Shown: positions 34,243 to 43,542 of the stretch, one piece after another
Numbering within the stretch: the first letter of the stretch is position 1
Layout of the letters: every line of letters begins with the position of its first letter
Assembly (NCBI GenBank): GCA_025998875.1
Contig: AP024675.1
Location: 1,895,549-1,959,548 of the forward strand
Direction of reading: 5' to 3'
DNA from: Bacteroidota bacterium
GTDB taxonomy: Bacteria; Bacteroidota; Rhodothermia; JANXDC01
DNA length: 64,000 nucleotides
Position numbers and translations under genes: made by a program
Notes under the pieces: generated by a model
Databases searched by the model: none
Seen by the model: only the letters and a program-made list of their open reading frames with translations
Told to the model about the DNA's origin: nothing

Positions 34243-35054
34243 CGCGCTGTGCGGCCCATCCAGGTCTGCAGAAACAACCGGGCTCGATCCCATAAGAAGG
34301 GCTCCGGAACCTCGAGCAGAAAGCGATACCCCCGGTTTTCGATGCGGATCAGCGTATCGAGTCCCTCCAGCCAGGCGCGGCGGAAGGCGCGGCGTACGGG
34401 GTTTTCCAGTTCTCCTCGCAGGCCGGTCCAGGCCTCCGCATACAGCTCACGAATCCTTACCAGATGAAGCCAGAGCAGGCGACGCAGGGGTTCTCCGTCA
34501 CGTCCGTCTTGCCACAGTTCCAGGCTCCCGGGAAACCGGTCGGCATCCTCCCGGGCCACGTAGAGAAATCCGTCTGCGCGGTCCTGGCTCTGCTGCACAA
34601 GCAGGCCCGTTAGCATGCGCGCGGCCCCGTAGGCCATGAGGGCTTCCCGATACCGGGATCGGGGGTATCCCATCAGATGAAAAGCCGCCACGGCCGCATA
34701 GCCCGTATCCATGGCGACCTGCAGGAGCTCGGAGAAGCGGGCAAACGCCTTCGGGGCGCTGAGCTGGCGCCATCCGCGGGCGATGCGCTTGAGGCAGAAA
34801 TCCGGGATCCCCGCCTCCAGAAGAGCCTCCTGCACCCGATGCAGTTCCGGGATATGCCCGGGGGGGTCCAGCTCGGCCAGCATCTCCAGCAGAGTGCATC
34901 GTTCCGCCGGGGTCTGATCCGGACTGCGGGCCAGCCGGTGCAGGTGGGCGATCCACGTGTAGAGGGGTTCCACCATGGGGCGATGGGTTCTCGGCACCCA
35001 CTCCAGGGGCACCGGAAGCATGAGCCGTGCGGCATATGCGTGAATACAGCCCAT
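34239..35054 (-). CDS. divergent squalene/phytoene synthase-like protein, probably non-catalytic
   Basis: The 271-residue protein is mostly helical. Residues ~142-175 (GAARMLTGLL ... ADGFLYVAREDADRFP) line up without gaps with the second conserved region of squalene/phytoene synthases, GRALQLTNILRDV ... GRLYLPAEDLARFG. The Asp-rich RDxxED site reads VQQSQD, and the first Asp motif is replaced by LYTWIAHLHRLA. The catalytic Mg-binding residues are therefore largely lost. The fold assignment is my inference. It lies between malQ and the glycerate kinase gene and overlaps the latter by four bases. A new binding or chaperone function is possible. Confidence 0.5.
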   Translation of the reverse strand: MGCIHAYAARLMLPVPLEWVPRTHRPMVEPLYTWIAHLHRLARSPDQTPAERCTLLEMLAELDPPGHIPELHRVQEALLEAGIPDFCLKRIARGWRQLSAPKAFARFSELLQVAMDTGYAAVAAFHLMGYPRSRYREALMAYGAARMLTGLLVQQSQDRADGFLYVAREDADRFPGSLELWQDGRDGEPLRRLLWLHLVRIRELYAEAWTGLRGELENPVRRAFRRAWLEGLDTLIRIENRGYRFLLEVPEPFLWDRARLFLQTWMGRTAR

Positions 35055-35099
35055 GGCAGAGGGTGAAACGGCGCTCGCAGGAAAGGGGTTTCCGGGGGG

Positions 35100-36617
35100 T
35101 TAGGGCGGGATATCGAGCCGGTCCGGGGCGGAGCGTCCGTAAAGGGCGCTCAATTCATAGAGCCGAAGCGCATCCTCGGGCCTGACCTGATCCCAGCTGA
35201 AACGCCAGGTCCAGTTCCCTTCGACCCTGCCGGGGTAGTTCATGCGCGCCTCCGAACCCAGTCCGAGCACGTCCTGAAACGGCACGATGGCCTGATCGGC
35301 TACGGAGGCAAACGCCAGCCGGATAAGGTCCCAGTGGATTTCTCGGCCATCGGTGCCGAGGTATTTGCAGGCGAAGACGCGCTCATGTTCCGTCGCCTTT
35401 TCGAACCAGCCGCGCGTGGTGTCGTTATCGTGCGTGCCGGTGTATACGACCGTGTGGGGCGTGTAGCGATGGGGGAGGAAGTCGTTCTCCGGTCCAGCGG
35501 CGAAGGCGAACTGGAGTACGCGCATGCCCGGAAAACCGTATCGATCGCGCAGCGCGTATACATCTTCGGTGATAAAACCCAGATCTTCGGCCACAACGGG
35601 TAGGGGGCCGAGCGCCTGCAGGAGGGCATCGAAGAACGCTTCCCCGGGACCTTGGGCCCATCGACCGTGTATGGCCGTCGATTCCGAGGCAGGGATCTCC
35701 CAGTAGGCGGCAAACCCCCGGAAGTGATCGATGCGGACGATATCGACCAGTTGCAGGGTTTTGCGGAATCGGGCTATCCACCAGCGATATCCGTCCCGGG
35801 CCATTTCCTCCCAGCGGTAAATCGGGTTGCCCCATCGCTGTCCTGTAGCGCTGAAGTAGTCCGGGGGCACGCCCGCCACGACCGTGGGCAGGCCGCGCGC
35901 ATCCAGGTAGAAGAGCTCCCGATGCGCCCAGACGTCGGCGCTGTCGTAGGAGACGAAAAGGGGAATGTCTCCGAAAAAGCGCACGCCCCGTGCGTTGGCG
36001 TAGCGCTTGAGCCGATCCCACTGACGGAAGAAGAACCACTGGCAGAAGGTGTAAAAGCGTATGTCGGCCTCCAGATGCCGGCGAGCCTCGGCGAGCGCAT
36101 CGGCTCGTCGGAGGGCGATCGGTTCCTCCCACAGGTTCCAGGGCCGATTTTCGTAGCGTTCCCGCAGCGCCATGAAAAGGGCATACTCCTCCAGCCATTC
36201 CCGTTCTCTCTGGCAGAAGGCCTCAAAGGCGTCCCGATCTTCGGCCCGTGCGGCGGAGAAAAACCGTTCGGCCGCCTGGCGAAGCCGACGCATCCGATAA
36301 CCCTCTACGGCCGGATAGTCGATCCGGTGTCGATGCCTTTCTCCAAATGGGGGATCCGGGTCTGGATCCAGCCATCCAAGCTCGATGAGCTCCTCCAGAT
36401 CGATGAACAAAGGATTGCCGGCGAAGGCCGACAGGCTCGCATACGGAGAGAACCCATAGCCCACCGGGCCCAGGGGAAGGATCTGCCACAGGCTCTGGCC
36501 AGCCTCCAGAAGCCAGTCGATAAACTGGTAGGCGGCCGGACCCATATCCCCGGAGCCGTAAGGGCCCGGGAGTGAGCTCAGGTGCAGGAGCAGGCCGCTT
36601 GCACGCGGGAAACGCAT
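35100..36617 (-). CDS. malQ: 4-alpha-glucanotransferase (amylomaltase)
   Basis: MalQ (505 aa, GH77) transfers alpha-1,4-glucan segments between maltodextrins. It starts with the typical RASGLLLHLSSLPGPYGSGDMG. The catalytic nucleophile lies in IVRIDHFRGF, the acid in VVAEDLGFIT, and the third carboxylate in GTHDNDT. Length is that of bacterial amylomaltases. Its ATG overlaps the glgB TGA, so the two glucan enzymes are translated together. Confidence 0.95.
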   Translation of the reverse strand: MRFPRASGLLLHLSSLPGPYGSGDMGPAAYQFIDWLLEAGQSLWQILPLGPVGYGFSPYASLSAFAGNPLFIDLEELIELGWLDPDPDPPFGERHRHRIDYPAVEGYRMRRLRQAAERFFSAARAEDRDAFEAFCQREREWLEEYALFMALRERYENRPWNLWEEPIALRRADALAEARRHLEADIRFYTFCQWFFFRQWDRLKRYANARGVRFFGDIPLFVSYDSADVWAHRELFYLDARGLPTVVAGVPPDYFSATGQRWGNPIYRWEEMARDGYRWWIARFRKTLQLVDIVRIDHFRGFAAYWEIPASESTAIHGRWAQGPGEAFFDALLQALGPLPVVAEDLGFITEDVYALRDRYGFPGMRVLQFAFAAGPENDFLPHRYTPHTVVYTGTHDNDTTRGWFEKATEHERVFACKYLGTDGREIHWDLIRLAFASVADQAIVPFQDVLGLGSEARMNYPGRVEGNWTWRFSWDQVRPEDALRLYELSALYGRSAPDRLDIPP

Positions 36618-38806
36618 CAGGGCTTCTCAGGCTTCAGAAACAGCACGCCCAGCGGGGGCAGGAGCAGGCGTATCGAGTAGGGACGGCCGTGGGAGGGGAC
36701 GGCTTCCGCCCAGACCCCTCCCAGGTTTCCCAGGTTGGAGCCGCCGTAGCAGGCGGCATCCGTGTTGAGCAATTCCCGGTAAAATCCCTCGACGGGCACG
36801 CCCAGGCGGTATTCGAAGCGCGGCACGGGCGTGAGGTTGAGCACCACCACGAGGCATTCCTCTCCGGCCCGCCGGATGAAGGCCAGCACGCTCTGTTCGG
36901 TATCGTGAAAATCGATCCACTCGAATCCCGACCAGTCGAAGTCCACCCGGTGCAGGGCCGGTTCCCGGGATACGAGCCGATTCAGGTCACTGACCAGCCG
37001 CTGCACACCCCGGTGCAGGGGCTCTTCCAGCAGGTGCCAGTCCAGGCTGCTGCGATAGTCCCATTCGCGGACCTGAGCAAACTCCTGGCCCATGAAGAGC
37101 AGTTTTTTGCCGGGATGCGCATACTGGTAGGCCAGCAGGGCGCGCAGATTGGCAAAGCGCTGCCACCGATCTCCGGGCATACGGCCCAGCAGAGAGCCCT
37201 TGCCGTGTACGACCTCATCATGCGAGAAGGGTAGGATGTAGTTCTCGCTGAAGGCATACAGCAACGAGAAGGTGAGCTCCTGTTGGTGGTATTTGCGGTA
37301 GATGGGGTCGCGGCTGAAATAGCGCAGGGTATCGTGCATCCAGCCCATGTTCCACTTGTAATCGAAGCCCAGCCCGCCCAGGTAGGTGGGGCGTGATACC
37401 ATGGGCCATGCGGTCGATTCCTCGGCTATGAGGATCACCCCCGGATGCCGGCTGTGGAGGATCTCGCTGAGCTGGCGCAGGAAGTCGATGGCCTCCAGGT
37501 TTTCTCGTCCCCCGTAGATATTGGGGATCCATTCCCCTTCGCGGCGAGAATAGTCCAGATACAGCATGGAGGCCACGGCATCGACCCGAAGCCCGTCTAT
37601 ATGATAGGCCTCGGCCCAGAAGAGCGCGTTGGCGATGAGGAAATTGCGCACCTCATAGCGGCCGTAGTTGAAGATCGCCGTATGCCAGTCGGGATGATAG
37701 CCCCGTCGGGGGTCGGCGTGTTCATACAGATGCGTGCCGTCGAAGCGGTATAGCCCATGGGCGTCGGTCGGAAAATGGGCCGGCACCCAATCCAGGATCA
37801 CCCCCAGTTCGGCCTGATGGCAACGATCGACAAAGTAGCGGAAGTCATCGGGTTCGCCGTATCGAGAGGTGGGCGCAAAGTAGCCCGTGACTTGGTATCC
37901 CCAGGACCCATCGAGGGGATGTTCCATGATCGGAAGCAGTTCCAGGTGGGTAAAGCCCATTTCCTTGGCGTAGGGGATGAGCCAGTCGGCCAGCTCCCGG
38001 TAGGAGAGCCAGCGGTTTCCTTCTTCGGGCACGCGGCGCCAGGACCCCAGATGCACCTCGTAGATGAGCAGGGGGCGATCGAAGCGGTGGCCCTGGGTCC
38101 GTTGAGCCATCCAGGCCTCGTCTCCCCACAGGTAGGTGGAGTGGTAAATGATCGAGGCCGTGCCGGGTCGGCGCTCGGCGTAGAAGGCGACCGGGTCGGT
38201 TTTGAGCAGGATCTCCCCGGAACGGGTGCGGATCTCGTACTTGTAGGGCAGACCAGGACCAAGCCCGGGCAGGAAGATCTCCCATACCCCGCATCCCGGA
38301 TGCAGGCGCATCCCATGCAGCCGTCCGTCCCAGGCGTTCCATTCCCCGACCACGCTGACCCGTTCGGCGTTGGGGGCCCAGACGGCGAAATGCACCCCCC
38401 TGATGCCCTCATGTTCGATCACATGCGCCCCGAGCCGATCATAAAGGCGCCAGTGTCGTCCTTCGGCAAGCAGATAGCGATCGAGCTCCCCCAGTACAGG
38501 ACCAAATGCGTAGGGATCGGCGCCCTCCCAGAAGGTCCCGTCGGCCCGCTGGAGGCGAAGCCGATAGTCAGTGGGACAGGGTCGCTCCGGGTGCGGCCAT
38601 CGGAACTCAAACCATCCCTCCTCGGCGTACAAGGCCTCCTGCACACTCCCGGATCGGGGGAGAAGCCACATCTTCCTGGCCGAGGGCCAGAAGGCCCGGA
38701 TCACCCATCCCGGTTCCTCCGGATGCGGGTGTGGGCCCAGAACGGCGAAGGGGTCTGTGTGTCGGGCCTCCTGAAAGGCCGCTATGGTTTCTCGCGAGAC
38801 GGTCAT
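36617..38806 (-). CDS. glgB: 1,4-alpha-glucan branching enzyme
   Basis: GlgB (729 aa, GH13) makes alpha-1,6 branches in glycogen. The full-length form has an N1 domain (~1-110), a CBM48 domain (~110-215), the catalytic barrel and a C-terminal beta domain. Active-site carboxylates lie in [20 protein letters not shown] and [12 protein letters not shown]. It heads an operon with malQ, the squalene-synthase-like gene and the glycerate kinase. Glycogen synthase and ADP-glucose pyrophosphorylase are not in the window. Confidence 0.96.
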   Translation of the reverse strand: MTVSRETIAAFQEARHTDPFAVLGPHPHPEEPGWVIRAFWPSARKMWLLPRSGSVQEALYAEEGWFEFRWPHPERPCPTDYRLRLQRADGTFWEGADPYAFGPVLGELDRYLLAEGRHWRLYDRLGAHVIEHEGIRGVHFAVWAPNAERVSVVGEWNAWDGRLHGMRLHPGCGVWEIFLPGLGPGLPYKYEIRTRSGEILLKTDPVAFYAERRPGTASIIYHSTYLWGDEAWMAQRTQGHRFDRPLLIYEVHLGSWRRVPEEGNRWLSYRELADWLIPYAKEMGFTHLELLPIMEHPLDGSWGYQVTGYFAPTSRYGEPDDFRYFVDRCHQAELGVILDWVPAHFPTDAHGLYRFDGTHLYEHADPRRGYHPDWHTAIFNYGRYEVRNFLIANALFWAEAYHIDGLRVDAVASMLYLDYSRREGEWIPNIYGGRENLEAIDFLRQLSEILHSRHPGVILIAEESTAWPMVSRPTYLGGLGFDYKWNMGWMHDTLRYFSRDPIYRKYHQQELTFSLLYAFSENYILPFSHDEVVHGKGSLLGRMPGDRWQRFANLRALLAYQYAHPGKKLLFMGQEFAQVREWDYRSSLDWHLLEEPLHRGVQRLVSDLNRLVSREPALHRVDFDWSGFEWIDFHDTEQSVLAFIRRAGEECLVVVLNLTPVPRFEYRLGVPVEGFYRELLNTDAACYGGSNLGNLGGVWAEAVPSHGRPYSIRLLLPPLGVLFLKPEKP

Positions 38807-38898
38807 ATCCCTTCCGGACGGCGATAAAAATCAAACCGGTGAGGGATAGAGGACAAAGCGTTCCCGCTACCCCGAGGTACACCGGCCGGGCCGGCAGC

Positions 38899-39897
38899 TC
38901 AGAACAGCATCCGCGCCAGGGCCACCAGGACCAGGTTCAGCACGGCCAGGGGGAAAAGATACACCCAGCCCAGACGCATGAGCTGGTTGTATTTGAAACG
39001 CGGGATGGTCCAGCGCACCCAGATGAAGACAAAGACGAAAAAGCCGGTTTTCCCAAAGAAGCTCAACACCTCCAGTCCCGTTCGAGCCCACGCCGGCAGG
39101 TCGGACATGAACAGGTGCCCGAAGGGCACAAGATAGCCACCGAAGAAGAGCGTGGTGATCACGGCGCTGGAGAGGACCACGTTCATGTATTCGGCAACGT
39201 AGAACATGCCGAACTTCATGGAGCTGTACTCCGTATGGTAGCCCGCCACCAGCTCCTGTTCCGCTTCGGGCAGATCGAAAGGAAGCCGGTTGGTTTCCGC
39301 AAAGGCTGTGATGAGAAAAATCAGAAAGCCCAGCGGATTGCGCAGCACGTTCCAGATCTCCGCCTGCGCTTCGACGATCTGGCTCGTCATGAGGGATTCG
39401 CTCTGCACCACCACGCTCAGCACGGCCAGGCCCATGGCGATCTCGTAGCTGATAAGCTGAGCCGAGGAGCGCAACCCCCCCAGAAGGGCGTATTTGCTGT
39501 TTGAAGCCCACCCGCTCAGCGTGATCCCGTAGACGTTCAGCGAGGTGATGGCCAGAATGTACAGGATGCCGATGTTCACGTCGGCCAGGATCAGGTTATG
39601 GGCGAAGGGCAACACGCCGATCGTGGCCACCGCGGCGGTTACCGAGATCATGGGTGCCAGCCGGTGCAGGAGCCGGTCGGCGGCGGCGGGGGCAATATCT
39701 TCCTTGAAGAGCAGCTTCAGCACATCGGCCAGCGGCTGTAGAAGCCCGAAGGGGCCTACCCGATTGGGTCCGATGCGGTTCTGAATCCAGGCGCTGATCC
39801 GGCGCTCGAAGTACACCGTATAGGCGGCCATGGTAAAGAGGGCAAGCAGGGCCGCGGCAAGCAGGAGCAGCTTGGGCTGTAGGGACTCGAAAGCCAT
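38899..39897 (-). CDS. nuoH: NADH dehydrogenase subunit H
   Basis: NuoH (332 aa) is the membrane subunit that joins the peripheral arm to the proton-pumping arm of complex I and forms much of the quinone cavity. About eight helices are visible, with the conserved RIGPNRVGPFGLLQPLAD near residue 40 and the ETNRLPFDLPEAEQELVAGY loop near residue 205. It is the last nuo gene here; nuoI-N do not follow, and glgB starts 92 bases later in transcription. Confidence 0.95.
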   Translation of the reverse strand: MAFESLQPKLLLLAAALLALFTMAAYTVYFERRISAWIQNRIGPNRVGPFGLLQPLADVLKLLFKEDIAPAAADRLLHRLAPMISVTAAVATIGVLPFAHNLILADVNIGILYILAITSLNVYGITLSGWASNSKYALLGGLRSSAQLISYEIAMGLAVLSVVVQSESLMTSQIVEAQAEIWNVLRNPLGFLIFLITAFAETNRLPFDLPEAEQELVAGYHTEYSSMKFGMFYVAEYMNVVLSSAVITTLFFGGYLVPFGHLFMSDLPAWARTGLEVLSFFGKTGFFVFVFIWVRWTIPRFKYNQLMRLGWVYLFPLAVLNLVLVALARMLF

Positions 39898-39900
39898 AAC

Positions 39901-41637
39901 CTAATCCGCTACGGGTTGCGGGGTAAGTCGGAGGCCATGCAAACCGATTTTTTCGTAATTGAGCCCATGCAGGGCGGCTATTCGGTGCGTGAGCTCCAGG
40001 AAGACGGCGTGCGGGCCTTCGTAGGAGACCGATAGCCCAAGAGCGCCCATGAGGGCGCTTATGATGTGCCATCCCGGACGGCAGTCGTAGTAGTACTCAT
40101 GGCCCCACCAGCGATCAAACGGGGTGCCGTGATGATCCAGACGGCCTTTGCCCATCTCGGGCACCAGCGTGCGTTGCTGGCCCTTAATGGCTTTAGCCGG
40201 GCGTGTTCGCTGCAGTATGCCTTCCCGGTTGAGGAAGCAGCCGGTGATCTCCGCATGTGTGGCCAGGGGCAGGAGCACATGAGCTCGACGGGCTGTGGGG
40301 GTCCAGTGGCTGGAGGCCACAATCCAGATCACCTCCTCGGACTCCGGCAGCACCCCCGTGCCGAGGGGGTCATCCCCAAAGACGAGCACGAGCCGTATGC
40401 GGCCCTCCTTGAGCGCCTGCGGCCACTGGGGCAGGGGCAGTCCGCCTGTGGTGGGCCCGATCCCCACCAGTTCACAGCCCATCCGATTCGGGCTGCGGTC
40501 ACTCAGCCGCAAGAAATCGTCCCCGAAGCCGGGATCTTCGTGTCGTATATAGTCCAGGTTTGCCGTGCCCAGGACCTCAAAGGCCAGTCGGCGCAGGAGG
40601 TAGAGATCTTCCAGGGGCAAAAAGGCCGAGCCGAGCACAGCGATCTCATGCGGGGGCACGGAGCGCAGCAGCGCGGCCCCCTGCTCGATGGCCTGCTCCC
40701 AGGAGGCGGGGGATAGTTCGCCATCTTGGCGGAGGTGCGGTCCGCTGGTGCGGTTCTCCTCCAGCTGGCGGTAACTGAGCCGACCCTCGTCGCACATCCA
40801 GTAGTCGTTTACCAGGGGATTGTAGCGGGGGGTGAAGCGCTCCACCCGGTTGTGCCGGGTCCAGATCGTGATCGCACATCCCCGGGCGCAGCCCGTGCAG
40901 ATGCTGGGCGTGGAGGCCATCTCCCAGACACGGGCCCGGAAACGAAAGTCCGCGCTCGTCAGCGCTCCGACGGGACAGATATCGATCGTGTTCATGGAAT
41001 ACGGATCGTCGAAGACCGTGCCGGGCGCCGTGGCCGGATAGTTTTTCTCCCCCCGCTGCACGATGGTCAGCTGGCGGGATCGGGATATTTCCTCGGTAAA
41101 GCGCACGCATCGGGTGCAGTTGATACATCGTTCCGCATCCAGGATGACGCGCGGGCCCAGGGGAATGCGTTTAGGTTTGTGCACTTTGGGGAATTCGAAG
41201 CGCGAAGAATCCGGCCCGAATTTGTACGTCAGCTCCTGCAGGGGGCATTCCCCGGCCTGGTCGCAGATCGGACAGTCGAGAGGATGGTTGAGCAGAATAA
41301 ACTCCAGGTTGTCCTGCTGGGCTCGTCGCACCAGGGGGGAGGTCCGATGTGTGCGCACAACCATCCCATCGGTGAGCTCCGTGGCGCAGGAGGGCATGAG
41401 TTTGGGGAAGAAGCGCACCACGGGCTTGCCCTGTTCGTCGAATTCGGGCTGGCCGGTTTTCGGATCGATGACGAGCTGTCCGACTTCGACCAGGCATTGC
41501 CGGCAGTTGGCCGGGATGGAGAGGGCGGGATGGTAGCAGAAGTACGGCAGTTCGATGCCGTGTTGCAGGCAGAACTCCAGGATCCGGGGACGTCCTTCGA
41601 ATTCGAAGACCGCCTCGTCGATGTATACCCGGGGCAT
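39901..41637 (-). CDS. nuoG: NADH dehydrogenase subunit G, short form
   Basis: NuoG (578 aa) carries Fe-S clusters of the electron path. A [2Fe-2S] ferredoxin domain (YFCYHP, NCRQC) is followed by the HxxxCxxC-type region, DCPICDQAGECPLQ, then CINCTRCVRF and CPVGALTS, and CTGCARGCAI. The C-terminal molybdopterin-oxidoreductase-like domain is reduced compared with E. coli NuoG (about 900 residues). The ATG at 41637 has an AAGGA site; GTG at 41652 would overlap nuoF. Confidence 0.93.
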   Translation of the reverse strand: MPRVYIDEAVFEFEGRPRILEFCLQHGIELPYFCYHPALSIPANCRQCLVEVGQLVIDPKTGQPEFDEQGKPVVRFFPKLMPSCATELTDGMVVRTHRTSPLVRRAQQDNLEFILLNHPLDCPICDQAGECPLQELTYKFGPDSSRFEFPKVHKPKRIPLGPRVILDAERCINCTRCVRFTEEISRSRQLTIVQRGEKNYPATAPGTVFDDPYSMNTIDICPVGALTSADFRFRARVWEMASTPSICTGCARGCAITIWTRHNRVERFTPRYNPLVNDYWMCDEGRLSYRQLEENRTSGPHLRQDGELSPASWEQAIEQGAALLRSVPPHEIAVLGSAFLPLEDLYLLRRLAFEVLGTANLDYIRHEDPGFGDDFLRLSDRSPNRMGCELVGIGPTTGGLPLPQWPQALKEGRIRLVLVFGDDPLGTGVLPESEEVIWIVASSHWTPTARRAHVLLPLATHAEITGCFLNREGILQRTRPAKAIKGQQRTLVPEMGKGRLDHHGTPFDRWWGHEYYYDCRPGWHIISALMGALGLSVSYEGPHAVFLELTHRIAALHGLNYEKIGLHGLRLTPQPVAD

Positions 41638-41648
41638 AGCGTGATCCT

Positions 41649-42950
41649 TCACTGCGAAGTCGACGGTATGGGTTCCGGTACGGAGAAGAGGCTTCCGCGG
41701 CAGCGGGCCTCGAATTCCTCCCGGAAGCGCTGTATGGTGTGCCGCACAGGCCAGGCTGCTGCATCGGCCAGGGCGCAGACGGTGCGGCCCTCCATCTGGT
41801 TACAGATCTCCAGAAGCAGCTCAAGGTCTGCTGGTTTTCCCTCTCCGCGCTCGATGCGACGCAGGATCTTGACCAGCCATCCCGTACCTTCCCGACAGGG
41901 GGTACACTGCCCACAGGATTCGTGGTGATAGAATTCCGCGATCCGCACAAGCACCCGGACCATGTCCGTATCTTCATCGAGCACGACCATGCCCGCGGTG
42001 CCCATCATGGACCCGGCCGCGCGAAGGGACTCGGCGTCCATAGTGACGCCGGCGATCTGATCGGCGCGCAGGGGCGGGGTCGAGGAACCGCCCGGGATCA
42101 CCGCCTTGAGGCGTTTGCCCCCGCGTATGCCGCCGGCCACTTCATAGATCAGGGTTTCGATCGGCATACCGGAGGGCAGCTCGTAGACACCGGGCCGATT
42201 CACGTGTCCGGAGATCCCGTACAGAATGGGTCCGGGATGCTTGGGGGCGCCGATCTGGTTGTACCATTCCGCTCCGTGCCGGATGATCAGGGGCACGTTG
42301 GCCAGGGTTTCGACGTTGTTGATCGTCGTCGGTCGGCCCCAGAGGCCCCGCTGAGCGGGGAATGGCGGTTTCTGGCGGGGATAGGCGCGCTTGCCTTCGA
42401 TGGATTCCATCAGGGCCGATTCCTCCCCGCAGATGTAGGCCCCCGCTCCCCGGTGTACGTAGAAGGCTATGCTCCAATCCGTGCCCAGCACCCGTTCGCC
42501 GATATATCCCCGCTCCCGGGCCTGCAGGAGGGCTACTTCGACCCGGTCGATCCAGTCGGCATATTCGCCTCGGATATAAAGGTAGATCGCTGTGGCCTGA
42601 ATGGCGTAGGCCGCTATCAGCGCGCCCTCGATGAGCAGGTGGGGATTGAACTCCAGGATTTGCCGGTCTTTGAAGGTGCCGGGCTCAGATTCATCCCCGT
42701 TGACGCACAGGTAACGGGGGCGGCCATCCGGGGGGGGCATAAAACTCCACTTAAGCCCGGTGGAAAAGCCCGCTCCGCCTCGGCCGCGCAGGCCGGAAGC
42801 CTTGACCTCCTCGATCACGCGGGCGGGGGTCCATTCGGCAAGCACACGTCGGAGCGCCTCATAGCCTCCGTGCTGTTCATAGACCTCGATCCGATCGAGC
42901 CCCCGAATTGGGGGCAGGAGCAAGGGGCGGTATGCTTTCCAGTTCGTCAT
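41649..42950 (-). CDS. nuoF: NADH dehydrogenase subunit F
   Basis: NuoF (433 aa) binds NADH and FMN and a [4Fe-4S] cluster. GRGGAGFSTGLKW is the NADH/FMN loop, GEESALMESIEG and PTTINNVET are conserved, and ESCGQCTPCREG plus a later Cys in RTVCALAD hold the cluster. The ATG at 42950 (MTNWKAYRP) is chosen because the extension to 43034 overlaps nuoE. Confidence 0.95.
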   Translation of the reverse strand: MTNWKAYRPLLLPPIRGLDRIEVYEQHGGYEALRRVLAEWTPARVIEEVKASGLRGRGGAGFSTGLKWSFMPPPDGRPRYLCVNGDESEPGTFKDRQILEFNPHLLIEGALIAAYAIQATAIYLYIRGEYADWIDRVEVALLQARERGYIGERVLGTDWSIAFYVHRGAGAYICGEESALMESIEGKRAYPRQKPPFPAQRGLWGRPTTINNVETLANVPLIIRHGAEWYNQIGAPKHPGPILYGISGHVNRPGVYELPSGMPIETLIYEVAGGIRGGKRLKAVIPGGSSTPPLRADQIAGVTMDAESLRAAGSMMGTAGMVVLDEDTDMVRVLVRIAEFYHHESCGQCTPCREGTGWLVKILRRIERGEGKPADLELLLEICNQMEGRTVCALADAAAWPVRHTIQRFREEFEARCRGSLFSVPEPIPSTSQ

Positions 42951-42981
42951 GGCCTCGACCTGCTGGGCAGTTGGGGCAAGA

Positions 42982-43533
42982 TCAGGAAGGCTCCTCGTTT
43001 TCCCAGTGTCGCTCGGGCAGGGGGATGGACTCAAATTCCGGAATCCGACCCTGACGCAGCTCTTCGAGCAGCTGGTCCAGGCGCTCCCGGCTCAAGCGGT
43101 GCACATAGCGTCGGTTGTTGAGCATGAGCACGGGGCCGGATCCGCAAGCGCCCAGGCATTCCGTATGTCGGATGGTAAACAGCCCGTCGGGGGTGGTCTG
43201 GCCGTCGCGTACGCCCAGCCGCTCTTCGAGGTAGTGGAGCAGCTCTTCGGCGCCCAGCACCTGACAGCTCAGACAGGTGCACAGATCCAGCACATATCGG
43301 CCATGGGCTTCGGTATGATACATGGTGTAGAAAGTGGCCACCCCGTAGACCTCAGCCGGGCTCAGGCCCAGGGTCTGGGCCACCAGCTCGATCACCCCCC
43401 GAGAGAGCCAGCCAAACTTCTCCTGCGCCATCCAGAGTACGGGCATGAGCGCAGCGCGCGCCGTGGGGTAGCGGCGTCGGATATCGGCTATGCGGGCCAA
43501 TTCTTCGGCGCTGAAGGTGTATTCCGTGGCCAT
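42982..43533 (-). CDS. nuoE: NADH dehydrogenase subunit E
   Basis: NuoE (183 aa) is the thioredoxin-like subunit with a [2Fe-2S] cluster. Its four ligand cysteines lie in CTCLSC (CxxxxC) and CLGAC (CxxxC). The N-terminal helices (YPTARAALMPVLWMAQEKFGW) and VYGVATFYTMYH are typical. It works with NuoF and NuoG in the dehydrogenase module. Nine bases separate it from nuoD. Confidence 0.95.
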   Translation of the reverse strand: MATEYTFSAEELARIADIRRRYPTARAALMPVLWMAQEKFGWLSRGVIELVAQTLGLSPAEVYGVATFYTMYHTEAHGRYVLDLCTCLSCQVLGAEELLHYLEERLGVRDGQTTPDGLFTIRHTECLGACGSGPVLMLNNRRYVHRLSRERLDQLLEELRQGRIPEFESIPLPERHWENEEPS

Positions 43534-43542
43534 AGGACCTCG

